DNA of 8,078 nucleotides from an uncultured Collinsella sp. (GCA_900757505.1 CAAEOE010000031.1:1-8078); one strand, 5' to 3'. Shown: positions 1-7,177, counted from the first letter of the stretch. The notes: generated by a model from the sequence alone, not told the origin. Made by a program: numbers and translations.

Positions 1-1021
1 ACGGCATGTTGCATATGGTGTCATCGGGCGCGCAGGCGGCCTTGGCAACAATCATGGCCTGCTCGCGCGTAAGCTCGGCAACGCCAAGTTCCTTCATCGT
101 GACCGGCAGGCCCAGCTCAATGCAGAAGCCCAAGACTTCCTCGAGTTTCTCAGTCGGAGCATCCTCGAGTACCAGCTGAACGATGGTGCCAAAGGCGACC
201 TTCTCGCCGTGATACATGCCGTGGCACTCGGGCAGCATCGTCAGGCCATTGTGGATGGCATGAGCAGCAGCAAGGCCCGAGCTCTCAAAGCCAATGCCCG
301 AAAGCAGCGTGTTGGCCTCAATGATGTGCTCGACGGCAGGCGTGAGCGCACCCTTCTCCAGCGCAACCTTGGCCTTGACGCCATCGGCCATAAGCGTCTC
401 GTAGCAGAGCTTGGCAAGCGCCAAGCCGGCCATTCCGCCCTTGCCGCCGGCACAAGTGCCACCGTCGGCATCATGCGTCGCCTGGGCCTCAAAGTAGGTT
501 GCGAGCGCATCGCCCATACCGGAAACCGTCAGGCGCACCGGGCTCGCCGCGATAACCGTCGTATCCATCAGGACAATGTTGGGGTTTGCCTTCAGGAAGA
601 GGTACTTGTCGAACTGGCCGTCATCGGTATAGAGCACCGAAAGCGCCGAGCACGGGGCATCGGTCGAAGCAATGGTGGGGCAAATGATAACCGGGGACTC
701 CAGGTAATAGGCGACGGCCTTCGCGGTGTCGAGGATCTTGCCGCCGCCGACGCCGACGATGATGTCGCAACCGTTGTCACGGGCGAGCGCAACCAGGCGA
801 TCGACCTCGCCCTTGGAGCACTCGCCGTTAAAGTCCTCAAACAGCAGCTCGGCCTTGGCCTCGGCAAAGCCGCCCTCGATCTTGGCACCGACGCGCTTCT
901 TGCCCGAAGGCGTCACGATGACGAGGGCCTTAGCGCCGAGCGGCTCAACGTAAGAGCCGAGCTTGGCGAGCTCGTCCGGACCCTGGATGTACTTGCTGGG
1001 GCTATTGAAAATTGCAGCCAT
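1..1021 (-). CDS. gldA: Glycerol dehydrogenase (GldA), C-terminus cut by window edge
   Basis: Oxidises glycerol to dihydroxyacetone with NAD+, or runs in reverse, in the cytoplasm. I translated 340 codons from the ATG at 1021-1019; the reading frame is still open at base 1. The protein follows E. coli GldA (367 residues) closely from the first residues, so roughly 25-30 C-terminal residues are missing. The N-terminus has the family's SPSKYIQG segment (7-14). The nucleotide-binding glycine motif GVGGGKILDTAKA lies at 90-102, and the signature TIASTDAPCSALSV at 116-129. The expected metal ligands are present: Asp171 (GMGDALAT), His254 (AAHAIHNG) and His271 (YHGEKVAFG). The ribosome site is weak (GGGAT region). 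The gene lies 83 bases after the stop of the upstream alcohol dehydrogenase, with a terminator between, so expression may depend on read-through or an unseen promoter. Function is very secure by family; the exact physiological direction is inferred. Confidence 0.95.
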   Translation of the reverse strand, partial: MAAIFNSPSKYIQGPDELAKLGSYVEPLGAKALVIVTPSGKKRVGAKIEGGFAEAKAELLFEDFNGECSKGEVDRLVALARDNGCDIIVGVGGGKILDTAKAVAYYLESPVIICPTIASTDAPCSALSVLYTDDGQFDKYLFLKANPNIVLMDTTVIAASPVRLTVSGMGDALATYFEAQATHDADGGTCAGGKGGMAGLALAKLCYETLMADGVKAKVALEKGALTPAVEHIIEANTLLSGIGFESSGLAAAHAIHNGLTMLPECHGMYHGEKVAFGTIVQLVLEDAPTEKLEEVLGFCIELGLPVTMKELGVAELTREQAMIVAKAACAPDDTICNMP

Positions 1022-1036
1022 AACTATCCCATTCTC

Positions 1037-1083
1037 TAAAAGAAAAAAGAAAGGGGCTCCGTACGGATACGTGCGGAGCCCCT
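1037..1083 (-). terminator. Intrinsic terminator after the alcohol dehydrogenase gene
   Basis: On the minus strand a perfect 10-bp stem (AGGGGCTCCG paired with CGGAGCCCCT, plus-strand arms 1052-1061 and 1074-1083) extends by three more pairs with one G-T wobble. It is followed by a long T-rich run (complement of 1037-1051). It starts about 21 bases after the stop codon of the alcohol dehydrogenase gene and ends only 15 bases before the gldA start codon. It probably ends most transcripts of the upstream gene, or acts as an attenuator of gldA. Confidence 0.88.
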
Positions 1084-1104
1084 CGTTACGATAACAAGAG
1101 TCGA

Positions 1105-2328
1105 TTAGAAATCGATGTCGGTGTCGTAGTAGCAGGCCTTGAGGATCTTCTCGAAGTCGGCAGCCTTGGTCTCACGCGGGTTCTCCGGCGTGCAGGCGTC
1201 CTGCTCGGCGTTCGCGGCGATCTCGGGCAGCTTGGCGAGGAACTCCTCCTCGGAAACCATCTGCGGGTTCTCGGCGTCGACCTTCACGCCACCATTCGCG
1301 TAATCCTTGATGGACTGCGGAATGTTGAGCTGGTCGTTGAGGTCGCGAATCTTCTGGACGAGCGCAGCGATGAGCTCCTCGTTGGTCTCGCCGGGAAGGT
1401 GCAGGATCTCCTTGGCCACGTAAGCATAACGCTCGGCAGCACGCGGGTCCTTGGAGTTCCACTGGATGACCTTGCCCAGGTACATGGCGTTAGCAGCACC
1501 GTGGATGATGTGACCGTTCTCGAAGGCGGCACCGGTCTTGTGAGCCATGGAGTGAACGATGCCCAGCAGGCCCGAGGAGAAGGCGATACCGGCGATGCAC
1601 TGAGCCTCGTGCATGTGCTGACGGGCCTCATGGTCGCCAGCATAGGACTTGGGCAGCCACTCGACGATCTCGCGGATGCCGTGCAGAGCGTTGGCGTCGG
1701 TGAACATAGAGGCGCAGGTGGAAACGTAGGCCTCCATGCAGTGGGTCAGAGCGTCCATGCCGGTATGAGCGCACAGCTTGGCGGGCATGGTGTAGGTGAG
1801 CTCGGGGTCGACGATGGCGACATCAGGGGTGATGTTGAAGTCGGCCAGCGGGTACTTGATGCCCTTGGCGTAGTCGGTAATGACGGAGAAGGCAGTGACC
1901 TCGGTAGCGGTGCCGGAGGTAGAGGAAATGGCGCAGAAGTGAGCCTTCTGACGCAGCTCGGGGAAGCTGAACGGCTGGATAATGTTGTCGAAGGACTCCT
2001 CGGGATACTCGTAGAAGACCCACATGGCCTTAGCAGCATCGATGGGCGAGCCGCCGCCGATGGCGATAATCCAGTCGGGCTCGAACTCGCGCATGGCCTC
2101 GGCGCCCTTCATGACGGTCTCGATGGAGGGATCGGACTCGACGCCCTCGAACAGCTTGACCTCGAAGCCGCCCTCTTTGAGGTCGGCCTCAACGTCCTGC
2201 AGGAACCCGCCGCGGCGCATAGAGCTGCCGCCAGAAACGATGATGGCCTTCTTGCCCTTGAGGTTCTTTACCTCGTGGCGAGCGCCCTCACCAAAGTACA
2301 GATCGCGAGGATTGGTAAAACGTCCCAT
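1105..2328 (-). CDS. Iron-containing alcohol dehydrogenase, NADPH-dependent butanol dehydrogenase type
   Basis: Cytoplasmic group III (iron-dependent) alcohol dehydrogenase, expected to reduce short-chain aldehydes to alcohols during fermentation. The chosen start at 2328 gives 407 residues. It has a strong AGGAGG ribosome site six bases upstream, and its MGRFTNPRDLYFGEG beginning matches the family; a start 17 codons earlier is open but has no such support. The whole sequence runs parallel to clostridial NADPH-dependent butanol dehydrogenase. Shared segments include GGGSPIDAAKAMW (91-103), TSGTATEVTAFSVITDY (137-153), YPLADFNITPDVA (159-171) and the C-terminal ACYYDTDIDF. The expected metal ligands are Asp192 and His196 (MDALTH), His263 (MAHKTG) and His276 (HGAANA). 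GGSS at 33-36, rather than an acidic residue, suits NADP(H) binding. The preferred substrate cannot be read from sequence; 1,3-propanediol or lactaldehyde reduction remains possible given the neighbouring gldA. Confidence 0.94.
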   Translation of the reverse strand: MGRFTNPRDLYFGEGARHEVKNLKGKKAIIVSGGSSMRRGGFLQDVEADLKEGGFEVKLFEGVESDPSIETVMKGAEAMREFEPDWIIAIGGGSPIDAAKAMWVFYEYPEESFDNIIQPFSFPELRQKAHFCAISSTSGTATEVTAFSVITDYAKGIKYPLADFNITPDVAIVDPELTYTMPAKLCAHTGMDALTHCMEAYVSTCASMFTDANALHGIREIVEWLPKSYAGDHEARQHMHEAQCIAGIAFSSGLLGIVHSMAHKTGAAFENGHIIHGAANAMYLGKVIQWNSKDPRAAERYAYVAKEILHLPGETNEELIAALVQKIRDLNDQLNIPQSIKDYANGGVKVDAENPQMVSEEEFLAKLPEIAANAEQDACTPENPRETKAADFEKILKACYYDTDIDF

Positions 2329-2334
2329 ACTGTG

Positions 2335-2341
2335 CCTCCTA
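2335..2341 (-). promoter_or_regulatory. Strong ribosome binding site that fixes the alcohol dehydrogenase start
   Basis: Minus-strand TAGGAGG, six bases before the ATG at 2328. The alternative in-frame start at 2379 lacks a comparable site and would add 17 residues that the family does not have. Confidence 0.85.
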
Positions 2342-2369
2342 AACAAGCCCCTCTTAGACTTGCGTATAT

Positions 2370-2394
2370 AACGGAGCACCCAATTGGCTCCGTT
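2370..2394. promoter_or_regulatory. Inverted repeat upstream of the alcohol dehydrogenase gene
   Basis: Perfect 8-bp arms AACGGAGC (2370-2377) and GCTCCGTT (2387-2394) with a 9-base loop. It lies about 42-66 bases before the start codon and directly abuts a minus-strand TATATA. No T-run follows, so a terminator is unlikely. It could be an operator or a leader hairpin; the regulator is unknown. Confidence 0.45.
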
Positions 2395-2514
2395 AGGACC
2401 GGTTTGCGCGTTGCCGGCGATGACAATGCGCGATGTCTAAACGTCTCAACGCTCAGACAAACTCTATTTTACCGTTCTGGTTGGTCAGTTATTCACCTAA
2501 AGCCGCCAATGATG

Positions 2515-2579
2515 AAACGTTTTTTCTATCCCTGAAGACCCTTGTGCGGCATTCATACTCCCAAGCTGGGCAAACGTTT
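2515..2579. promoter_or_regulatory. Two AAACGTTT palindromes, possible LacI-family operators
   Basis: The 8-base palindrome AAACGTTT occurs at 2515-2522 and again at 2572-2579, 57 bases apart. The second sits in GCAAACGTTTT, which resembles operators of LacI/PurR-type repressors with a central CG. A partial third copy (AAACGTCT) lies at 2439-2446. No regulator gene is in the window, so the link to the alcohol dehydrogenase is inferred from position only. Confidence 0.3.
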
Positions 2580-2620
2580 TATCAAGGTTGACTACATATC
2601 CCGGGCAGGACTGTGCCCCT

Positions 2621-2664
2621 CCAAAATATGCACCGTTCGCCGCCAAAAATCGACCGTTTGCGGC
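2621..2664. repeat. Imperfect 22-base tandem repeat
   Basis: Two adjacent units, 2621-2642 and 2643-2664, each begin CCAAAA, contain ACCGTT and end in a GC-rich tail. About two thirds of positions agree when one gap is allowed. It lies mid-intergenic, about 165 bases before the plus-strand operon. It could be a paired protein-binding site or a chance similarity. Confidence 0.35.
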
Positions 2665-2784
2665 ACCGTGATACCACTCGGTCGTCCAAGGTGCCGACAT
2701 TTGTGCGACATCCGTCTTCGTGGTGCAAAGGTGCAAGTCCAAGTGCGGCACCCCCGGTGTGCCACATGCGGGTAAACTAGAACC

Positions 2785-2791
2785 TTATATA
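2785..2791 (+). promoter_or_regulatory. Candidate -10 element for the three-gene operon
   Basis: TTATATA, some 38 bases before the ATG at 2829, in the right place for a -10 box. No good -35 hexamer is seen 16-18 bases upstream. TAAACT at 2773-2778 is an alternative. Confidence 0.3.
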
Positions 2792-2828
2792 GAGACATTT
2801 GAACCCTAACCGCAGCAAAGGAGGCCCC

Positions 2829-3905
2829 ATGGCATTCGATCCCATTCAAGAGGATTGCCATCGCCTCGTTCTTGAGGCCTTGCGCCGCGACAATATCCCG
2901 CTCACCGACGCTGCCGCCGTAGAGCGTCTGATGGAACAATTCACCCGCAACCCCGCACCGCTCATCGTGCACGACCGCGACCGCGCCGGGCATCTGATTG
3001 CCAAGGTGGTCGAGGCTGTCGACTACCGCATTCCCTTTATCCCCGACGATACCCAGGCAGAGCAAGAAGAGGCAGCTGCCGAGAACATGCTCCGCGAGGC
3101 GGCCGCACTCGATCCGGCCAACTGGGATGCCCAGCGCATGCTGACGGCACTCACCGCCGAATCCAACGAGGAATACGTGCAGTACCTGGTGTCCAAGTGC
3201 GACGAGGTGGAGCACGATCTGGCGCTCAAGATCGCTTCGGCGCAGGACCCCTACGAGCGCGAGGCCGCAGGCGACCTTACGCGCCGCCCCTATCTGCGCT
3301 GGCTTGCCGCCTTGGCATCGCGCGCCCTCATTAGCGGACGCTACCGCATGTCGCTCGAAGCCGCAAACCGCAGCCTGGACTTTGCACCCAACGACCCCGC
3401 TGGTGTCCGCCACACCGCGATGCTCGCCATGGCAAAGCTCGAATACCCCGCCGAGGAGCTCAAGCGCTTTCGCTCTATCCACTCCGTCCCCTATCTCGCC
3501 AACACGCCGCTGCGCCGTCGTCCCAAGGATGCGGAGCGCGACTTGGACCCATGGACGCTCATCGCGCTGATGAGCGCGGCCTGGCGCGAACTGGACTACG
3601 AGGGTGCCGAACACTACCTGCGCATCCTTGCGCGCTCGTGTCCGCACGCAGCCGAGGCGCTCTACTTCCAAACCGAGTTTCCCGATGGCGTCTATGCCCG
3701 CGTCAACGTGGGTGCGGGCTCCACCGACGAGCTTGTCCTTGCGCTGTCCGAGGCGACGCCGGTGCTGCAGGAGGGCCTGGGCGCTCCCGACAACGCCAGC
3801 TTTGCCGCCTGGGTCGCCACCAACGATATCGTGCGTTCCCAAATCGATGAGCGCATCCTGCGCGCGGCCGAGCAGGGGCTTCCATTTAAGGGAGGGGACC
3901 TCTAA
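2829..3905 (+). CDS. Unknown alpha-helical, TPR-like protein; first gene of the operon
   Basis: I do not recognise a named family. The start at 2829 follows AAAGGAGG (2817-2824); an upstream in-frame TTG at 2799 would leave that ribosome site inside the gene. The product is 358 residues, acidic, with no signal peptide or membrane segment, so it is probably cytoplasmic. The sequence is mostly predicted helix with TPR-like phrasing: an Ala/Leu-rich helix and AALDPANWDAQ at 91-101, then WLAALASRALISGRYRMSLEAA at 158-179, then DPWTLIALMSAAWRELDYEGAEHYLRIL at 240-267. These read as helical hairpins around small residues. It aligns with the next gene over most of its length (DAQ.(M/L)L, WL..L, RYR, LA.A.LE, PW motifs in the same order). 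The stop overlaps the next start by one base, which suggests translational coupling. A scaffold or partner role beside the MurT-GatD enzyme is inference. Confidence 0.85.
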   Translation: MAFDPIQEDCHRLVLEALRRDNIPLTDAAAVERLMEQFTRNPAPLIVHDRDRAGHLIAKVVEAVDYRIPFIPDDTQAEQEEAAAENMLREAAALDPANWDAQRMLTALTAESNEEYVQYLVSKCDEVEHDLALKIASAQDPYEREAAGDLTRRPYLRWLAALASRALISGRYRMSLEAANRSLDFAPNDPAGVRHTAMLAMAKLEYPAEELKRFRSIHSVPYLANTPLRRRPKDAERDLDPWTLIALMSAAWRELDYEGAEHYLRILARSCPHAAEALYFQTEFPDGVYARVNVGAGSTDELVLALSEATPVLQEGLGAPDNASFAAWVATNDIVRSQIDERILRAAEQGLPFKGGDL

Positions 3906-4948
3906 TGGATCCGAGCGTCTACATCCCCGCCTACCTGGAGCGCACCTATCTGGCGTCGCACCCCGAGCTCACCGATGCAGCACGCGAGCTTGTCCATAAC
4001 GACGTGAACGTCAACCCTCATAAGTATGCGCAGTCCGAGCATGCCCAGGCGCTGCTGTCCTACGCCGGTGTTCATCGCCACCTACTCGACGAGCTCCATC
4101 GCATCGAGGACATGGGCAGCGACGAGGAGTTTGAGCAGACGCGCAACCGCCTGTTCGACGACATGCGCGATGAGCTGCTCAAGATCGTCCGCATCGATGC
4201 GTATGTCCTCGATGCCCAGCTGCTCGCCATCATTTTGGCGGACACGCCCGTCGACGCCTGCCTGGGCGACCTGATGAAGCTCGAGGCGACCACGGCCGAT
4301 TACCTGCAGCAAAGCGTGCCCGGGTTCGACATGGAAGCCCCACACTACTGGGCCAATAATGTTTTGGCCGACGGTGTCACCGCAGCAGAACTTACCGTGA
4401 GCGAGCCGGCTCTTATCGGGTGGCTTCACACACTCGAGGCCATCTCGCAGCTGTGCATGGCGAGCGCTCGCTACCGTGCTGCCGCCAACTACGCCCGCCG
4501 TGTTCTTAAGGCGGAAGGCTACCCCACCCGAGCCGCAGGCACCGTGTTGCTCGCCCTCGCTCGCCTGGAAGACCAGGACGGCTTTTTTGCCCTGGCCCAC
4601 CAGCTCGAGGAAGAGATCGGGGCTGACGCGCTCGAGAACTCTCCTTGGTATCTGCTCGCCCGCACGATTCTGCTGTTCAAAACGAACAAGATGCGCCCGG
4701 CGACACGCGCGCTGCGTGAGTTTGCCAACCGTTGCGAGGGCGGTGCATTCTTCTTACTGAACCCCATGTACCAGACACCGTACCTTCCCTGCCGGCCCGA
4801 GCCACGCGATCCCTGGGATCTTTCGCATCAGGCCGTTTGGGAAGCGGACGGTATTATCTCGGACACTCCCGACTTTGCCCCCTGGGCCAATGCCTGCGAA
4901 GACGTGTCGCAGCTTGCCCAGGAATTTGCGCGCCGCTACGGTTTTTAG
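3905..4948 (+). CDS. Unknown alpha-helical protein, diverged paralogue of the preceding gene
   Basis: 347 residues, no signal peptide or membrane helix, not a recognised family. The ATG at 3905 uses the last base of the previous stop (TAATG), with a purine-rich GGGAGGGG just upstream, so translation is probably coupled. Shared landmarks with the preceding protein are VLDAQLLAIIL (101-111; the partner has NWDAQRMLTAL), IGWLHTLE (171-178), RYR (189-191; partner 171-173), LLALARLE (215-222; partner AMAKLE) and SPWYLLAR (246-253; partner DPWTLIAL). The C-terminus differs: it has a proline-rich stretch near 289-303 (TPYLPCRPEPRDPWD) and ends in FARRYGF. The pair look like an old tandem duplication kept together. 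The stop lies 45 bases before the murT-gatD start, and no terminator lies between, so they share a transcript. Confidence 0.85.
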   Translation: MDPSVYIPAYLERTYLASHPELTDAARELVHNDVNVNPHKYAQSEHAQALLSYAGVHRHLLDELHRIEDMGSDEEFEQTRNRLFDDMRDELLKIVRIDAYVLDAQLLAIILADTPVDACLGDLMKLEATTADYLQQSVPGFDMEAPHYWANNVLADGVTAAELTVSEPALIGWLHTLEAISQLCMASARYRAAANYARRVLKAEGYPTRAAGTVLLALARLEDQDGFFALAHQLEEEIGADALENSPWYLLARTILLFKTNKMRPATRALREFANRCEGGAFFLLNPMYQTPYLPCRPEPRDPWDLSHQAVWEADGIISDTPDFAPWANACEDVSQLAQEFARRYGF

Positions 4949-4993
4949 TGACGCACTCGACCCGACCATGTCGTTTACGTTAGGAACGGTTTC

Positions 4994-7171
4994 ATGAACC
5001 TCCGCTCATCTTTTGCCTGCACCTCGAGCGATATCGCTCGCTGGGGGCTGCGCTCCGTCCTTAAGCGCCAGGGCGGCGTACTCCCCGGCCGCATCGCCAT
5101 GAAGATCGATCCCGAGTTGCTGAACGACCTCGCGGGCCTTGTCGACCGCAGCGTGGTGATCACCGGCACCAACGGCAAGACCACCACCTCCAACCTCATC
5201 GCCGACGCCGTTGCCGCCAGCGGCGCCACCGTGGTATGCAACCGCGCCGGCAACAACATGGAGCCGGGCGTGGTGGGTGCACTGCTCGAGGCCCGCGGCG
5301 GCCTTAAGCACACTGCCAGCGGCAAGCGCGTGGGCGTTTTTGAGTGCGATGAGCTCTACACCGTGCGCGTCCTGCCCAAGCTCAAGCCGACGTACTTCGT
5401 GCTGCTCAACCTGTTCCGCGACCAGCTAGACCGCTACGGCGAGATCGACCATACCCAAGACGTCATTGCCCATGCGTTGGAGCTCTCTCCGGCAACAACG
5501 CTCATCTACAACGCAGACGACCCGCTGTGTGCCGCGATCGCCGCACGCGTTCCCAATGCAAGCATCGCCTTTGGCATCGACGGCGCCACCAACACCGAGT
5601 CCGACCGTATTAGCGACTCGCGCTTTTGCTCACAGTGCAACGCGCCGCTGGAGTATGACTACGTGCAATACGGCCAGCTCGGCGCCTACCATTGCCCCTC
5701 GTGCGGCTGGGCCCGCCCTGCGCTTGTCCGTCGCGTGACGGGCGTGGAGCTCGGCTGCGACGGCTACGGCTTTGACCTGGTCTTTGGATCTGCGCCCGAC
5801 GCGGCTGCCGTACGCATCGCCACACGCTACAACGGTCTGTATATGGTCTATAACGTTGCCGCTGCATTCTTTGCCGCACATGAGTTGGGCGTGGACCCGG
5901 CGCATCTGCAGCCCACGCTCGATGCCTACGTCCCCGCCGGCGGACGTATGGGCCGCTGGGAAATCGACGGCCGCACCGTCGAGGCCAACCTGGCTAAGAA
6001 TCCCGTGGGCTTCGATCGCCAGATCCAGTCCATTAAGACGGCGGGCGGCAGGCTCTGTGCTTTCTTCCTCAACGACAACGACGCCGACGGACACGATGTA
6101 TCGTGGATCTACGACGTCGACTTTGAGCGCATCGCCGACACGCCGGGTCTTGTCGCCTTTGCCGGAGGCACGCGCGCGCACGACATGCAGGTGCGCCTCA
6201 AGTACGCCGGCATCGATGCCGCGATTATCTCGGACGTCGCGCAGGCAATTGGCGCCGTGGCAGACGAGGCCGCCGATGACACCTTCTACGCCGTCGCCAA
6301 CTACACGGCCTTCCCGCCGCTGGTCAAGGAGCTCGACGGGCTGAAAGGTTCCACCGCCGACGCTGTTGCCGGGCGCGCCGTAGCCCGTGCCGACGGCAGC
6401 GCTCTTCCTGTCGGCGTCGCGCCAGTCGAGCTTTCGCGCCCGCTGCGCATCGTCTACCTGTATCCCGATGCCCTTAACCTCTACGGCGACGGCGGCAATG
6501 TCATCGCCCTCGAGCGCCGCTGCGCCTGGCGCGGCATTCCCGTGCGCGTGGACGAGGTCCGCATGGGCGAGGCGCTCGATCTCACCGATGCCGATATCGT
6601 CATGATGGGCGGCGGCTCCGACCGCGACCAACTGGCCGTGGCACACGAGCTGCTCGCTCAAAAAGACAAGGTTGCGGCCTATGTTGAGGACAGCGGCTCG
6701 CTGCTCGCCATCTGTGGCAGCTATCAGCTGCTCGGCCGTTCGTACTACATGGGCGAGGATCGCATCGAGGGTCTGGGGGTCATTGCCGCCGAAACCGTAC
6801 GCGGCTCCGACCGCCTGATCGGCAACGTAGCCGTCAAAACCGATCTGGCTCCCGAGCCCTTTGTGGGATTCGAGAATCACGGTGGCCGCACCCTGCTCGA
6901 CGCGGAGGCAACGCCGCTCGGAACGTCCGTCGTCGCGGGCACCGGCAACAACGGCGACGATGGCCTTGAGGGTCTGATCTACAAGGGCGTCATCGGCACG
7001 TACCTGCACGGGCCGGCGCTGCCCAAGAACCCCGAACTCGCCGACTGGCTGATCGCGCACGCCCTCGAGCGCCGCGGCGATGCGCAGGCCACAGCCCTGC
7101 TGCCGCTCAAGCCCCTCGACGACACCTACGAGCGCGCCGCCCACGACGCCGCCATGAAGCTCCTCCCCTAA
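4994..7171 (+). CDS. murT-gatD: Fused MurT-GatD: lipid II isoglutaminyl synthase in a single chain
   Basis: Converts the D-glutamate of the lipid II stem peptide to D-isoglutamine, using glutamine and ATP, at the inner face of the membrane. In Staphylococcus and Streptococcus this is a complex of two separate proteins; here both are in one 725-residue frame. The MurT part (about 1-450) has the P-loop TGTNGKTTTSNL (58-69), FECDE (116-120), NLFRDQLDRYGEID (139-152), a Cys4 zinc ribbon (212, 215, 234, 237), ANLAKNPVG (331-339) and LNDNDADGHDVSWIYD (359-374), which holds the acidic residue thought to complete the amidotransferase triad. A linker of about 30 residues (452-482, Ala/Val/Gly-rich) follows. 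The GatD part (483-725) has LYPDALNLYGDGGN (489-502), GGGSDR (539-544), the nucleophile Cys574 in AICGSYQLLG, GFENHGGRT (625-633) and His672 in GTYLHGP. The ATG at 4994 has AGGA eight bases upstream. No frameshift is visible. It is the last gene of the operon. Confidence 0.96.
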   Translation: MNLRSSFACTSSDIARWGLRSVLKRQGGVLPGRIAMKIDPELLNDLAGLVDRSVVITGTNGKTTTSNLIADAVAASGATVVCNRAGNNMEPGVVGALLEARGGLKHTASGKRVGVFECDELYTVRVLPKLKPTYFVLLNLFRDQLDRYGEIDHTQDVIAHALELSPATTLIYNADDPLCAAIAARVPNASIAFGIDGATNTESDRISDSRFCSQCNAPLEYDYVQYGQLGAYHCPSCGWARPALVRRVTGVELGCDGYGFDLVFGSAPDAAAVRIATRYNGLYMVYNVAAAFFAAHELGVDPAHLQPTLDAYVPAGGRMGRWEIDGRTVEANLAKNPVGFDRQIQSIKTAGGRLCAFFLNDNDADGHDVSWIYDVDFERIADTPGLVAFAGGTRAHDMQVRLKYAGIDAAIISDVAQAIGAVADEAADDTFYAVANYTAFPPLVKELDGLKGSTADAVAGRAVARADGSALPVGVAPVELSRPLRIVYLYPDALNLYGDGGNVIALERRCAWRGIPVRVDEVRMGEALDLTDADIVMMGGGSDRDQLAVAHELLAQKDKVAAYVEDSGSLLAICGSYQLLGRSYYMGEDRIEGLGVIAAETVRGSDRLIGNVAVKTDLAPEPFVGFENHGGRTLLDAEATPLGTSVVAGTGNNGDDGLEGLIYKGVIGTYLHGPALPKNPELADWLIAHALERRGDAQATALLPLKPLDDTYERAAHDAAMKLLP

Positions 7172-7177
7172 CGCCCC

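Larger units (their letters stand above)
2329..2828. other. 500-base divergent intergenic region
   Basis: No convincing gene lies here. It separates the minus-strand alcohol dehydrogenase from the plus-strand operon, so it should carry both promoters. For the dehydrogenase, a minus-strand TAAAAT (complement of 2466-2471) is a good -10 match but has no clear -35; TATATA beside the inverted repeat at 2370-2394 is another weak option. Separate entries describe the inverted repeat, the two AAACGTTT palindromes, the imperfect tandem repeat and the operon-side -10. The tetramer GTGC occurs six times between 2691 and 2762, the last inside a small hairpin (stem GGCAC/GTGCC, arms 2747-2751 and 2759-2763). 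Short open frames on both strands lack ribosome sites and look fortuitous. Confidence 0.7.

Noticed and set aside
209..1039. Plus-strand open frame of 276 codons
   Set aside because: It lies antisense to gldA, whose protein matches a known family end to end. Long antisense frames are common in GC-rich genes.
1399..2535. Plus-strand open frame of 378 codons
   Set aside because: Antisense to the alcohol dehydrogenase; Gly/Val/Leu-rich shadow composition, no ribosome site, no recognisable motif.
2603..2618. GGGCA/TGCCC hairpin as a terminator
   Set aside because: Only five pairs and no T-run on either side.
2497..2775. Short intergenic frames on both strands (84 and 77 codons)
   Set aside because: No ribosome sites, overlap each other in antisense, and contain the repeats described for this region.
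2799..2828. Upstream TTG start for the first operon gene
   Set aside because: It would put the strong AAAGGAGG ribosome site inside the gene; ATG 2829 is correctly placed after it.
2592..3842. Minus-strand open frame of 416 codons
   Set aside because: Covers the first TPR-like gene in antisense and runs into the intergenic region. The plus-strand gene has a strong ribosome site and a coupled neighbour; this one has neither.
4968..4997. Nine-codon leader frame whose TGA overlaps the murT-gatD ATG (ATGA)
   Set aside because: The overlap is tidy, but no ribosome site precedes its ATG and the fused gene has its own AGGA; probably chance.
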